Part shown: one piece after another, positions 48,182 through 57,334 of the stretch
How the letters are laid out: each line of letters starts with the position of its first letter
Position numbering within the stretch: position 1 is the stretch's first letter
Assembly (NCBI GenBank): GCA_017407125.1
Contig: JAFQXE010000018.1
Span: 56,904 to 120,903, forward strand
Length of the DNA stretch: 64,000 nt
Source: Thermoguttaceae bacterium
GTDB taxonomy: Bacteria > Planctomycetota > Planctomycetia > Pirellulales > Thermoguttaceae
Direction of reading: 5' to 3'
Program-made: the position numbers and the translations under genes
Notes under the pieces: model-generated
The model's input: the letters and a program-made list of their open reading frames with translations, nothing else
What the model was told of the DNA's origin: nothing
The model's database searches: none

Positions 48182-48898
48182 GTGCGTATAATTGCCATGT
48201 CAGACCTTCATTTCAAGAAGGGATACGACGATAAGCTCGAGTCTTTAACCAACACAATCGGCAAGGCGGATTTGCTTCTCCTTTCCGGCGACTTGACTCA
48301 CTTTGGGAAAGAAAGAGAACTTGATACGGTATTGAGTATTCTTTCCGGCGTATCGCCAAATATATATGCGGTTCCCGGCAACTGCGATACAAAAGCAATC
48401 GCGGAGAGTCTAAAAAAACGAGGAATCAGTCTGGAAGGTTCGGCGGCGATCGCTGGCGAATGTCTGATTAACGGTCTCGGCGGCGTTCCGCAATGGCGAA
48501 AAGTCGATTATGGATTTACGGAAGAAGAACTTTTGCAAACCCTTAATCAGGGCGCCGATGCTGCGACTGCGTTATTAAACGAACGCCCAGGCGGGTATAT
48601 TCGGATTCTGCTGACTCACGTACCGCCGTACGGTTCGAAGGCGGATCGCGCCATGTTTATGAAGCACGTTGGCAGCAAGGCGGTGGCAGAGCATATTCAG
48701 CAGTCTCAGTACGACCTCTGCGTTTGCGGTCACATTCATGAATGTGTGGGCGTTTCCATGTTCAACGAAGTCCCGCTTATCAATTGCGGTCCAGCGCGGC
48801 GCGGGTATTATGTTGTCATTAATATTGATCTTGACGCCAATGATCAGCTAAATATCAGCCTCCAGTCCAAACGGGACGGAAGCCGATTCTGGGGTTAA
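48182..48898 (+). CDS. Calcineurin-like metallophosphoesterase
   Basis: 238 residues starting with GTG at 48182 (AAAGGA eight bases before). It shows the metallophosphoesterase motifs in order: SDLH (DxH), LLSGDLTHFG (GDxxx), VPGNCD (GNHD, with Cys in place of the His), LTHVPPYG and CGHIHE. These form the two-metal site of the YfcE/MJ0936-like family that cleaves phosphodiesters or phosphomonoesters. The natural substrate is unknown. It lies 37 bases after the giant gene on the same strand and may share its transcript. The His-to-Cys change in the GNHD motif could alter metal choice or activity. Confidence 0.88.
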   Translation: MRIIAMSDLHFKKGYDDKLESLTNTIGKADLLLLSGDLTHFGKERELDTVLSILSGVSPNIYAVPGNCDTKAIAESLKKRGISLEGSAAIAGECLINGLGGVPQWRKVDYGFTEEELLQTLNQGADAATALLNERPGGYIRILLTHVPPYGSKADRAMFMKHVGSKAVAEHIQQSQYDLCVCGHIHECVGVSMFNEVPLINCGPARRGYYVVINIDLDANDQLNISLQSKRDGSRFWG

Positions 48899-48908
48899 GA
48901 ACGATCGA

Positions 48909-50318
48909 TCAGTTTTCAGATTTTTTGTCGCTGTCGGCAGGGTTGGCTTCCGGATGGACGGCAAGATAGCTGTTGACCGCCTGGCGCGTTACCCCCAAAA
49001 TCTTTGCCGCCGCCGACTGGTTGTTATCCGTTCGGCGCAATACTTCCTGAATGTACAGTTCTCGCGCCTCTTTGATGGAAGGCAGCGGCTCGCATTTGGC
49101 CAGAGCTTCAGACAGACTCATGTATTCCGGCAGCATCTGAGGCGTTTTGTCTCGCCGCGCGTCGATAATTTCCTGAAACGCCGACTGTGACAGCATTCCC
49201 TTTTCGTAATACGACATTGCGTTTTCTGCCAGCGTTGACAGTTCCAGAACGTTCCCGGGGAAGGAGTACGACTTTAACAGCGTAACAAGCTCTTTTGGGT
49301 ACGATGGAACTCGTTTTCCCTGCTTTTTTGCGTTGACTTCAAGGAAATAGTCCAGCAGAACCGGAAGGTCTTCCAGATTATCTCGCAGGGGAGAAAGACG
49401 AATTGAGTTTGCGGTTAAAGCGTAGTACAGGTTTTGGTCGAACGACCCGATTGGTAGCAGTTCTTCCAAAGGCGTTACTGCGCCGCAAATCAGACGGACG
49501 TCTTCAATTTGCAAATCTGGAATGCCTAGATTGACCGGGAAATAAATCTTCTGTTCCTGGAACCATTGCAAAATCAGACGCTGTTGACGAAGCGTGGTTT
49601 TGGAGACGTCTGTAATATACAGCGTCCCGGACTTGCAGCGGGGAATCGCTCCGTAAAACTCCCGATAAAAGGCGTCGTCATCCAACCCTTCAAGGGAAAT
49701 GGAGACGTAATCGCCGGTTCGACCGGACGCGTTATGAATCAACCGTGACAAAAGCCGCTTGCCGGTTCCCGTTTCGCCATGAAGGAAAATGGGAAACGCC
49801 CGCTGCGAGTACACAGACGCCTTTTTAAGAATGCTGAGCGTCAAAATGGATTCTCCGACGAACGGCGCGAACGCGTCTGGGAGCTGCTTTCTATCAGTGG
49901 GAACGGAATCAATGCTGCGAAGGGGCGTATGGGATTTCAGTTGACGAATCGCTTGGGAAATCGAACTGACAAGACGCGTCGGTTCAAGCGGTTTAACCAG
50001 ATAGTCGAAAGCTCCAAATCTCATGCTTTCGACTATTTTGACCGGGTCTGCGCTTTGCGATGTAACAATAACGATAACGTCGGGATTAATTTGTTTGGCA
50101 AAGGATATAATATCGCTTTGCTGATCCGAACTGATTCCGTCGACGGAGAAAATAACAATCTGCGGCGGCGCCTGTTCGAGGACGCTTTTAATATTTTCCT
50201 GTGCGTCAACCGTTGCATAAGCTGCATCTTCGTTGGCTAAAGCGTGTGTAATCGTCAGGACGTCATTTTCTTCCGGCTCGACAATCAAAATCAGCGGAAG
50301 CGATTTTCGTCTACTCAT
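48909..50318 (-). CDS. NtrC-like regulator with degenerate receiver and AAA+ motifs
   Basis: 469 residues: receiver-like domain (about 8-130), AAA+ domain (about 150-390) and a Fis-type helix-turn-helix (NQSAAAKILGVTRQAVNSYL, about 435-455). The receiver lacks the usual acidic pair (VEPEEND) and the phosphoacceptor Asp is replaced (IVIFSVDG), while the Lys of VKPLE remains. The AAA+ domain keeps Walker A (GETGTGKR), but the GAFTGA loop that contacts sigma-54 is absent and Walker B reads GTLYITDVS in place of GTLFLDEI. It is probably not a normal phosphorylation-driven sigma-54 activator and may act as a DNA-binding regulator controlled another way. Its start overlaps the hflX stop by eight bases. 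Confidence 0.85.
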   Translation of the reverse strand: MSRRKSLPLILIVEPEENDVLTITHALANEDAAYATVDAQENIKSVLEQAPPQIVIFSVDGISSDQQSDIISFAKQINPDVIVIVTSQSADPVKIVESMRFGAFDYLVKPLEPTRLVSSISQAIRQLKSHTPLRSIDSVPTDRKQLPDAFAPFVGESILTLSILKKASVYSQRAFPIFLHGETGTGKRLLSRLIHNASGRTGDYVSISLEGLDDDAFYREFYGAIPRCKSGTLYITDVSKTTLRQQRLILQWFQEQKIYFPVNLGIPDLQIEDVRLICGAVTPLEELLPIGSFDQNLYYALTANSIRLSPLRDNLEDLPVLLDYFLEVNAKKQGKRVPSYPKELVTLLKSYSFPGNVLELSTLAENAMSYYEKGMLSQSAFQEIIDARRDKTPQMLPEYMSLSEALAKCEPLPSIKEARELYIQEVLRRTDNNQSAAAKILGVTRQAVNSYLAVHPEANPADSDKKSEN

Positions 50319-51804
50319 GTTCTTCCTCCTGATTAAATTTCGGGTCGATTATTGCAGTGGTTTGATACAATTCAATTATATCTTTTGGGGAAAATTCTAA
50401 TCCGGTTCGTCTTGTTACCTGAATGTTTGGGGGCAGCGCGTTGAGAAAGCGTTCTGCAATTTTACAAACAACGCTTACCGTGCCGTCTTCGTTGAACTGG
50501 CGCGACTCGATAGCGCTGTGTTCGGACAAAAACGAGAGAAATTTCCCGTCTCCGCTGGAAAATCGAAGTTCGACGTTGGCGTAATTTCGGCTTAGGGCTT
50601 CAACGACTTTTTCCGCCAGACGATCCAGCCCGATTTTTTTGCCAGCGCTGATAAAAATCGCGTTGGGAAACGCCTGCTTCAGCCGACGATAACGGCCTAT
50701 GCCGGAGATGTCGCCCTCTTGAAGTTTCTCTTCCAGACTTTGGGCTAACGTCTCGTTTCCGGATTCGTCCCATGGAGCGAACAGGTCGGCTTTGTTGATA
50801 ACCAGCAGCGTCTGTTTTTCGTCTACGCCCAAATCGCGCAACACCTCGCTTGCCGCTTCAATCTGGGAGAAGACGTCTGGACTGGAGCCGTCTGCAACGT
50901 GAAGGAGCAAGTCAGCGCGGACGGCTTCTTCCAGCGTAGCGCGGAAACTGGCGATGAGATGGTGCGGCAAATCGCGAACGAATCCGACGGTGTCGCTGAC
51001 CAGGACGCAGCCCCAGGACGGGATTTCCCATCGGCGGGTTCGCGTGTCGAGCGTTGCGAAAAGCTGGTTTTTAACGAACACGTCTGAATTGGTCAGAGCG
51101 TTAATTAGCTCGCTTTTCCCGACGTTTGTGTATCCAACCAGAGAAATCGTATTGGAAGACGACCGGGCGGCGACTTCCCGCTTTTTTCGATTATGGATGT
51201 CGTCCAGAGCGGATTTCAAATCGTTAATTCGCTTTTGAGCTAAACGACGGTCGACTTCCAGCTGTTTTTCTCCGGGGCCTCGCAAACCGACGCCGCCTTT
51301 GGTTTGACGGGAAAGGTGCGTCCACATTCGCTTTAAGCGCGGCATGGAATACTCCAGCTGAGCCAGTTCAACCGCCAGCTTGGCTTCGTACGTTTGAGCG
51401 CGAATGGCGAAAATATCCAGAATCAGTTCCGTTCTGTCAAGGACCTTGACTTTGAGTTCGTTCTCGAGATTTCGGGTTTGGCTGGGCGACAAATCGTTAT
51501 TGAAAATGACGACGTCCGCCTGATGAAGTTCAACCAGAGCTTTGAGTTCGTCTACCTTGCCTTGTCCCAGGCACGTTGCCGGGTGCGGAGTGGATCGCCG
51601 CTGAACCAGAGTCGACATGACGTCAACGCCCGCCGCTGCCGCCAGACCGGCAAGCTCTTCGATAAAAGCGTCCGATTCCTCTGCGCTGTAACGCGGCTGT
51701 AACACCCCAGCCAATACAGCCTTTTCCGGACGTTTCGCTGTTGATACGGTTCTGTCCTGCGAAGCTGACTCTTCAGAATAATACAAATTATTAACGGTTG
51801 ACAT
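50311..51804 (-). CDS. hflX: Ribosome-associated GTPase HflX
   Basis: 497 residues, longer than E. coli HflX (about 426) through N- and C-terminal extensions. The HflX N-domain carries HPATCLGQGKVDEL, VIFNNDLSPSQTRNLE and the GGVGLRGPGEKQLEVDRR signature. The GTPase domain has GYTNVGKSELINAL (G1), DTVGFVRDLPHHLI (G3) and NKADL (G4). HflX binds the 50S subunit and rescues or splits stalled ribosomes, often in stress. The gene overlaps the NtrC-like regulator downstream, so regulator synthesis may be coupled to hflX translation. Confidence 0.95.
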   Translation of the reverse strand: MSTVNNLYYSEESASQDRTVSTAKRPEKAVLAGVLQPRYSAEESDAFIEELAGLAAAAGVDVMSTLVQRRSTPHPATCLGQGKVDELKALVELHQADVVIFNNDLSPSQTRNLENELKVKVLDRTELILDIFAIRAQTYEAKLAVELAQLEYSMPRLKRMWTHLSRQTKGGVGLRGPGEKQLEVDRRLAQKRINDLKSALDDIHNRKKREVAARSSSNTISLVGYTNVGKSELINALTNSDVFVKNQLFATLDTRTRRWEIPSWGCVLVSDTVGFVRDLPHHLIASFRATLEEAVRADLLLHVADGSSPDVFSQIEAASEVLRDLGVDEKQTLLVINKADLFAPWDESGNETLAQSLEEKLQEGDISGIGRYRRLKQAFPNAIFISAGKKIGLDRLAEKVVEALSRNYANVELRFSSGDGKFLSFLSEHSAIESRQFNEDGTVSVVCKIAERFLNALPPNIQVTRRTGLEFSPKDIIELYQTTAIIDPKFNQEEEHE

Positions 51805-51867
51805 CGGCGAAGGTGAAACAGAAATGGATAATCTTGTTCTGGCGATTTGTTTTGAGTTATTCGAGGG

Positions 51868-52815
51868 TTACTTAAGTATGATTTGAGCTAAATGAAAAAA
51901 TATCGGGGCGGCAAAACAAAGGGAGTCGATTCGGTCTAAAATGCCGCTGTGTCCTTCAACCAGCGTTCCGTAATCTTTTACGCCGCGGTCGCGCTTGACG
52001 GCGGAAAGCGTCATGGAGCCCGCCGCTCCCATAAAGCTGATCGCCATGGAAAGCAAAGCTGCGTACAAATACGTAAATGGCGTTGCCCAGGACAAACCGG
52101 CGCCGATAAGCATGACAATCAGCGTTGAACCGACTACGCCTTCCCAGGTTTTGGTCGAATTGATTTCCGGGGAGATGAAATGCCGAATCGGGAATCGCGA
52201 CATAACATATTGCAGCACGTCGCTTAACTGCGCGATCACAACGAAAAATAACAGCAAACCGATGCTGGAGACGTCAGAGTCTTTCGGCATTGGGAGAGAA
52301 AGCAGAGCTGGCGTGTATGACAGACTGTAGATGCAAATCAGCATGCCCATATTGATCTTTGCCGCGCGTTCCAGAAAATGGGTTGAATCTCCGGAGAGCG
52401 TTATACAGGCGGGAACCAGAAGGAACGCGTATGTTGGAATAAAAATGCTGTACAGTTCGTACTTGTTCCACGAAACAAGCAGATATTGAACAGTCGTACA
52501 TATAAACAAAACCAGAAACATGGTAATGTGATCTGCCGGACGAGTTGGCGTAAGAGTTAAAAACTCTCTCATCGCCCAAAAGGAAAGAGCGGCAAAAAGA
52601 ATGTTCGTCATAACGTTTCCGCACAACGGTTCCAGCAAAAGAGAAACTGTCAGAATGGTCAAAAGAGACCACCAGCCTCTCAAGCGCGAGAAAAACGGCT
52701 CCAGCGTTCGCAGGTCAATGCTTTCTTTGTGACGTTTAAGGTAGAAAGCCACCCCGGACGCAATTGCCAATACCGTTAAAACGATTGTGATCAAAATAAA
52801 CGAACGAAAATCCAT
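51868..52815 (-). CDS. cdsA: Phosphatidate cytidylyltransferase
   Basis: 315 residues with eight or so membrane segments. The C-terminal signature SAVKRDRGVKDYGTLVEGHSG, followed by ILDRID, matches the CDS family pattern (SxxKRxxxxKDxxxxxPGHGGxxDRxD), with Glu-Gly-His-Ser in place of Pro-Gly-His-Gly. STKTWEG upstream is also conserved. The enzyme makes CDP-diacylglycerol from phosphatidate and CTP at the inner membrane. It begins five bases after the stop of the acyltransferase gene that makes its substrate, so the two are an operon for phospholipid synthesis, followed by hflX. Confidence 0.92.
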   Translation of the reverse strand: MDFRSFILITIVLTVLAIASGVAFYLKRHKESIDLRTLEPFFSRLRGWWSLLTILTVSLLLEPLCGNVMTNILFAALSFWAMREFLTLTPTRPADHITMFLVLFICTTVQYLLVSWNKYELYSIFIPTYAFLLVPACITLSGDSTHFLERAAKINMGMLICIYSLSYTPALLSLPMPKDSDVSSIGLLLFFVVIAQLSDVLQYVMSRFPIRHFISPEINSTKTWEGVVGSTLIVMLIGAGLSWATPFTYLYAALLSMAISFMGAAGSMTLSAVKRDRGVKDYGTLVEGHSGILDRIDSLCFAAPIFFHLAQIILK

Positions 52816-52819
52816 ATAT

Positions 52820-53458
52820 TTACTCGCTGTATTTTTCTTTTAAATCCAAAATTGCCTGTCGAGCGCGGGTGAGGAACTTGTTTTTGGGCTCTCCCTGTTC
52901 CAGCCACAGCGGCGGTCCGAAAATGAGCCGGCTGAGCATCGGAACCGGCAGAACGCGCCCGCGCGGCAGAATGCGGTTCATGTTGTCCAGATAAATGGGA
53001 ACCAATTCCAGTTCCGGGCGTTTTTTACACAGATGGTAAATCCCGCTTTTGAACTCGGCGATTTGCGTTCCGTCGCCCCGGGTGCCTTCCGGAAACAGGA
53101 TGATGGAATACTTGTCTCCCATTTCGTTGAGCATATACGTGATGGGGCTGTGATGAACCTTGACTTCTTTTCGTTCCAGCAGCAGACAGTTAAAACAACG
53201 CTGGGCGATATAGGGGCGAATATGTCCCTTCTCCCAGTAGTCTTTGGCGGCGACGGGGCGTGTAACGTCTCGAACAAACTGCGGCAGAGCCGACCAGATT
53301 GCCAGCGGGTCGAGGTGGCTGGTGTGGTTGGCGTAATAAACGCGCTGACACGTGTCCGGCTGACAGCCTTCCCAGCTGACGGACACGCCGCTGAGAAACC
53401 GTCCCAGCAGAGCCAGACCAAGTCGTGCGACAGGAATATCCAATTCGGATAACTTCAT
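52820..53458 (-). CDS. plsC: 1-acyl-sn-glycerol-3-phosphate acyltransferase
   Basis: 212 residues, the usual length for PlsC. The catalytic HX4D motif is NHTSHLDPLAIW (about 45-56), and the substrate-binding motif FPEGTRGDG is at about 120-128. PlsC adds the second acyl chain to lysophosphatidate, giving phosphatidate for CdsA, whose gene follows at once on the same strand. An N-terminal hydrophobic stretch suits membrane association. There is no strong Shine-Dalgarno; the upstream region holds a heptad element (53498-53575). Confidence 0.93.
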   Translation of the reverse strand: MKLSELDIPVARLGLALLGRFLSGVSVSWEGCQPDTCQRVYYANHTSHLDPLAIWSALPQFVRDVTRPVAAKDYWEKGHIRPYIAQRCFNCLLLERKEVKVHHSPITYMLNEMGDKYSIILFPEGTRGDGTQIAEFKSGIYHLCKKRPELELVPIYLDNMNRILPRGRVLPVPMLSRLIFGPPLWLEQGEPKNKFLTRARQAILDLKEKYSE

Positions 53459-53497
53459 ATTAAAAATGTAATTTTGAGCTTTTAAGGAGGTGGTTTT

Positions 53498-53575
53498 GAG
53501 TTAGGAATTAGGAGGGAGGAGTGAGGAGTTGGCGCAAGCGTTTCACAAAATCCTCTCTCGACTATTCCTCATTAT
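53498..53575. repeat. Heptad-repeat element upstream of plsC
   Basis: GAGTTAG/GAATTAG/GAGGGAG/GAGTGAG units, core GGCGCAAGCGTTTCACAAAA, then TCCTCTCTCGACTATTCCTC. The core closely matches those in the PFOR copies. Confidence 0.75.
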
Positions 53576-53631
53576 TATATTTAGTATAATCACATTTTGG
53601 GATTTTGTCAAGTAGAGTTGCACCCCGTTTA

Positions 53632-53684
53632 AATTCGTAATGCGTAATGCGGAATTCGGAATTACGCAAGCGGTCGTCTCAAGA
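53632..53684. repeat. Heptad-repeat block with core
   Basis: AATTCGTAATGCGTAATGCG and GGAATTCGGAATT units, then ACGCAAGCGGTCGTCTCAAG. The complementary arm (TTCCGCATTCCGAATTCC) is found at 53820-53837, so this and the next block may be one element pulled apart. Confidence 0.65.
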
Positions 53685-53809
53685 TGTTCTATGACGTCAT
53701 TTTTTTGACTATTTTTCTGATATAACGGCTTGCTTTTAATAAAAGACTCTTGTAAAATTAGGATTTGAGCAGTAAGGAGTTCTTGGTGCGTGGGGATAAA
53801 CGATTTAAA

Positions 53810-53879
53810 AAATTCCTAATTCCGCATTCCGAATTCCTCATTCCCTACTGCCTACTGCCTATTGCCTACTGCCTAACCC
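53810..53879. repeat. Heptad-repeat block directly before the RND pump gene
   Basis: AATTCCT/AATTCCG/CATTCCG/AATTCCT/CATTCCC followed by TACTGCC (two), TATTGCC and TACTGCC units. It ends at the start codon region, leaving no room for a Shine-Dalgarno sequence. Confidence 0.75.
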
Positions 53880-53882
53880 CCT

Positions 53883-56800
53883 ATGTTCGCAAGATTTTTC
53901 ATCGACCGCCCGATTTTCGCGTGCGTTATATCCGTAGTTATTGTAATTTTAGGCGCGCTGGCGTACACCCAGCTGCCGCTGGCTCTGTATCCGAACGTGT
54001 CGCCGCCGAGCGTGTTCGTTCGAGCGTCGTATCCCGGGGCGGACCCGCAGACGATTGCCAACACCGTCGCGATTCCTCTGGAAGAGCAAATCAACGGCGT
54101 GGAAGACATGCTCTATATGACGACGTCGTGCCAGAACGGGGCGGTGTCGATTAACGTTACGTTCAAAGTCGGGACGGACTTGAACATGGCGCAGGTTCTC
54201 GTTCAGAATCTGGTCGGAATCGCAACGCCCAAACTCCCGGAAGCGACGCGTTCTTTGGGCGTTACAACAAAAAAGCAAAGCCCGACGACGATTCTGTACG
54301 TCAACCTGTATTCTCTCAAAAAGGGAACCGTTCGCGAAGGCGGCAAGCTGGTCAAAGACGTTGACGAAGACGGGAACGTTTACTATCACGAAAAGACGTT
54401 TGAGAACCCCGAGGACAACGAGCCGTACTACGACATGCTCTATTTGAGCAACTATCACCGGCTGCACATTCGAGACGTTATCGCCCGACTTTACGGCGTT
54501 GGGGACTCCAACATCAACGGGGAAAAAGAGTACAGCATGCGAATCTGGCTTGACCCGGACAAGATGATGACGCGCGGCGTGTCGGCGTCGGAGGTCTCCG
54601 CGGCTATCAGCAAGCAGAACGTTCAGGTCTCCGCAGGCATGCTGGGGCAGCCGCCCATGACGGAATCGACCCCGTTCCAGTATATTCTTTTGGCGAAGGG
54701 GCGACTGGTCAACGAGCGGGAATTCGGGAAGATCGTCATTCGCACCAACGCGGACGGCGGGAAGGTTCTGCTCAAAGACGTGGCGCGGGTAGAACTGGAT
54801 TCCAAAAGCCGCGACGTGGTCGACTATATCGAAGGCGATCTGGCGTTTCGCGACGACGAGCATAAAGACGAGAACGGCGAATACCGGCGGGAAATCTACC
54901 GAAATACAGAAGTCTGCTCGCTGTCCATTTCTCAACTTCCCGGCGCTAACGCTCTGAAAACGGCAGACGGAATTCGCGCCAAAATGCGGGAGCTGGAGAA
55001 GTCTTTCCCGCCCGGACTGAAATATACAATCGTTTACGACATGACGCCGTTTATTGCGGAGTCGATTCATGAAGTCAAACAAACTCTTTTGGAGGCGATT
55101 GTCCTCGTCGCGCTGGTTGTGATTCTGTTTTTGCAGTCGTGGCGCGCGGCGATTATTCCGCTCTTGGCGGTGCCGGTTTCGCTCATCGGGTCGTTTATCG
55201 CAATGACGGTTTTGGGTTTTTCGCTCAACACTCTGTCGCTGTTCGGTCTGGTTTTGGCGATTGGAATCGTCGTCGACGACGCGATTGTCGTTGTTGAAAA
55301 CGTAGAGCGTCACATGGAGTCCGGGCTGTCCCCCAAAGAGGCGGCGCGGGTCGCCATGGACGAGGTTTCCGGGGCTCTGGTCGGGATTGCTCTGGTTTTA
55401 AGCTGCGTCTTTGTCCCGTGCGCGTTCCTGTCTGGTGTAACAGGGCAGTTCTTCAAACAGTTCGCCTTGACGATTGCCGTTTCGACGGTCTTGTCGGCGT
55501 TCAACTCGCTGACGCTGTCCCCGGCTCTGTCTGCGCTGTTGCTCAAGCCGAAAGGAACGACTCGCGACCCGCTGACATGGCTGATTGATATTTTCTTCGG
55601 CTGGTTTTTCAAGCTGTTCAACTGGACGTTCAAGCTGACGACGTCCGCCTACGTGGGGCTGGTTCGTCTGCTGCTTAAAGTGAGCTTTATTATGATTCTG
55701 GTTTACGCCGGACTGCTCTATTTGACGTACGGAATGTTCTCTTCGACCCCGACGGGGTTTGTTCCGTCACAGGACAGAGGGTACTTGATGACGCTCGTTC
55801 AGCTGCCGGACTCCGCCTCTCTGGACAGAACGGAAGAAGCGTGCTTGAAATTCCAGAAAATCTGTTTCGGCGACCCCAACGACAAGAGCGTCAAGCCGGT
55901 CAAGGGGATTCGGGCGGTGTCTGTAATTTGCGGCGTCGCGATGGGGTCGGGAACCGTTTCCAACATGGCGACGATTCTGGTGATTCTGGAACCGTTTGAC
56001 GTCCGGAAGAAGATGGGACTGTCCGACCTCGACATCCGAAAGGAACTCGTCCGGCGGGCGGAAATCGAGATTCCCGAAGCGCTGGTTCGCGTCAACCGTC
56101 CGGCTCCCGTCGACGGCATGGGCGCAGGCGCAGCGTCCGGGTTCAAGCTCCAGCTGCAAGACCAGGGCAACGTCGGCATTACCGCCTTGCAGCAGGTGGC
56201 AGATAACCTCATTGAACTGGGAAACGCCAATCCCAAACTCCAAAACCTGCAAACTCAGTTCAGAGCCAACTCGCCGCAGAAGTTTATCAATATTGACCGT
56301 CAAAAGGCGATGGATATGGGCGTCAGTCTGGACGAGATATTCAACGCGTTACAGATTTTCCTCGGGTCGAAGTACGTCAACGACTTTACGTATCTGGACA
56401 GAAACTTCCAGGTCAAGGCGCAGGCGGACGCGATGTTCCGCGCTCAGGACGTCAACCTGAACCGGATTCACGTCAAAAACGCCGACGGCGAGATGGTTCC
56501 GCTCGGCTCGATTTGTTCAATTGAAGACTGCACCGGTCCGCTGACCCTGCCGCGTTACAACATGTTCCCCGCCGCTGCAATTAACGGCGAACCGGCGCCG
56601 GGCGTCAGTTCCGGCGAGGCGATGGCAGAAATGGAGCGCCTGTGCGAAGAGAACCTTCCGCAGGGCGTCGGGTTTGAATGGTCGGAACTGTCGCTGTTGG
56701 AAAAGCAGGCGGGAAACACCGCGATTTACGTCTTCGCGTTTGCCGTCCTGTTCGTCTTCCTCGTTTTGGCGGCGCTGTACGAGTCCCTCGTTTTGCCGCT

Positions 56801-57248
56801 GGCGATTATTCTTGTCGTTCCGATGTGCCTGCTGTGTTCGCTCTACGGCGTCAACCTGCAAGGGCTGGACATGAACATATTTACCCAGATCGGGTTCCTC
56901 GTTTTGGTTGGCCTGGCGTGCAAGAACGCCATTTTGATTGTCGAGTTTGCAAAGGACTTGCAGCTCAAAGGCATGACGCGAACCGAGGCGACGCTTGAGG
57001 CGTGCCGACTGCGTCTGCGCCCGATTATCATGACCTCGCTGGCGTTTATTTTGGGCGTCGTCCCGCTGCTGTATTCTGCCGGCGCAGGCTACGAAATGCG
57101 ATTTACTCTCGGCGTCGCCGTCTTTTCCGGCATGCTGGGCGTTACAATATTCGGCATTTTCCTCACCCCGGTGTTTTATTCCGTAATTATGATGTTGTTC
57201 GGCTGGGGGTTTGAAAACAGGGAACAGGGAATAGGGAATGGGGAATAG
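53883..57248 (+). CDS. RND efflux pump, inner-membrane transporter (HAE1/AcrB type)
   Basis: 1121 residues. It starts MFARFFIDRPIFACVISVVI, the standard HAE1 N-terminus, and has 12 membrane segments in two halves. LVLAIGIVVDDAIVVVENVERH carries the paired Asp residues of the proton relay, and GLACKNAILIVEFAKD is the matching segment with Lys in the second half. It is about 80 residues longer than AcrB because of hydrophilic inserts in the porter domain (around 145-190, EGGKLVKDVDEDGNVYYHEK; and around 320-345, DDEHKDENGEYRRE). The last residues (ENREQGIGNGE) come from a heptad-repeat element. It should export drugs, bile compounds or lipids using proton force with the adaptor gene that follows. 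No outer-membrane factor gene is in the window. Confidence 0.93.
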   Translation: MFARFFIDRPIFACVISVVIVILGALAYTQLPLALYPNVSPPSVFVRASYPGADPQTIANTVAIPLEEQINGVEDMLYMTTSCQNGAVSINVTFKVGTDLNMAQVLVQNLVGIATPKLPEATRSLGVTTKKQSPTTILYVNLYSLKKGTVREGGKLVKDVDEDGNVYYHEKTFENPEDNEPYYDMLYLSNYHRLHIRDVIARLYGVGDSNINGEKEYSMRIWLDPDKMMTRGVSASEVSAAISKQNVQVSAGMLGQPPMTESTPFQYILLAKGRLVNEREFGKIVIRTNADGGKVLLKDVARVELDSKSRDVVDYIEGDLAFRDDEHKDENGEYRREIYRNTEVCSLSISQLPGANALKTADGIRAKMRELEKSFPPGLKYTIVYDMTPFIAESIHEVKQTLLEAIVLVALVVILFLQSWRAAIIPLLAVPVSLIGSFIAMTVLGFSLNTLSLFGLVLAIGIVVDDAIVVVENVERHMESGLSPKEAARVAMDEVSGALVGIALVLSCVFVPCAFLSGVTGQFFKQFALTIAVSTVLSAFNSLTLSPALSALLLKPKGTTRDPLTWLIDIFFGWFFKLFNWTFKLTTSAYVGLVRLLLKVSFIMILVYAGLLYLTYGMFSSTPTGFVPSQDRGYLMTLVQLPDSASLDRTEEACLKFQKICFGDPNDKSVKPVKGIRAVSVICGVAMGSGTVSNMATILVILEPFDVRKKMGLSDLDIRKELVRRAEIEIPEALVRVNRPAPVDGMGAGAASGFKLQLQDQGNVGITALQQVADNLIELGNANPKLQNLQTQFRANSPQKFINIDRQKAMDMGVSLDEIFNALQIFLGSKYVNDFTYLDRNFQVKAQADAMFRAQDVNLNRIHVKNADGEMVPLGSICSIEDCTGPLTLPRYNMFPAAAINGEPAPGVSSGEAMAEMERLCEENLPQGVGFEWSELSLLEKQAGNTAIYVFAFAVLFVFLVLAALYESLVLPLAIILVVPMCLLCSLYGVNLQGLDMNIFTQIGFLVLVGLACKNAILIVEFAKDLQLKGMTRTEATLEACRLRLRPIIMTSLAFILGVVPLLYSAGAGYEMRFTLGVAVFSGMLGVTIFGIFLTPVFYSVIMMLFGWGFENREQGIGNGE

Positions 57249-57317
57249 TTCTTCGCCTTCGGCGAATTAAAATACGTTCCCAACTCTCTACTCCCTACTC
57301 CCTATTCCCTACTCCCT
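57215..57317. repeat. Heptad-repeat hairpin spanning the pump stop codon
   Basis: Left arm GGGAACA/GGGAATA/GGGAATG/GGGAATA (57219-57248), a loop containing CTTCGCCTTCGGCGAA, and right arm CTCTCTA/CTCCCTA (two)/TTCCCTA/CTCCC. The arms pair. It covers the end of the pump gene and the start of the gap to the adaptor gene, so it could cut adaptor expression or stabilise pump mRNA. Confidence 0.8.
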
Positions 57318-57334
57318 TCAATATTACCAATACC

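Larger units (their letters stand above)
53459..53882. other. Intergenic region between plsC and the RND pump, almost filled by repeats
   Basis: Three heptad-repeat blocks (53498-53575, 53632-53684, 53810-53879) leave only about 200 bases of other sequence, which shows no gene. The last block ends three bases before the ATG of the pump gene. Confidence 0.65.
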
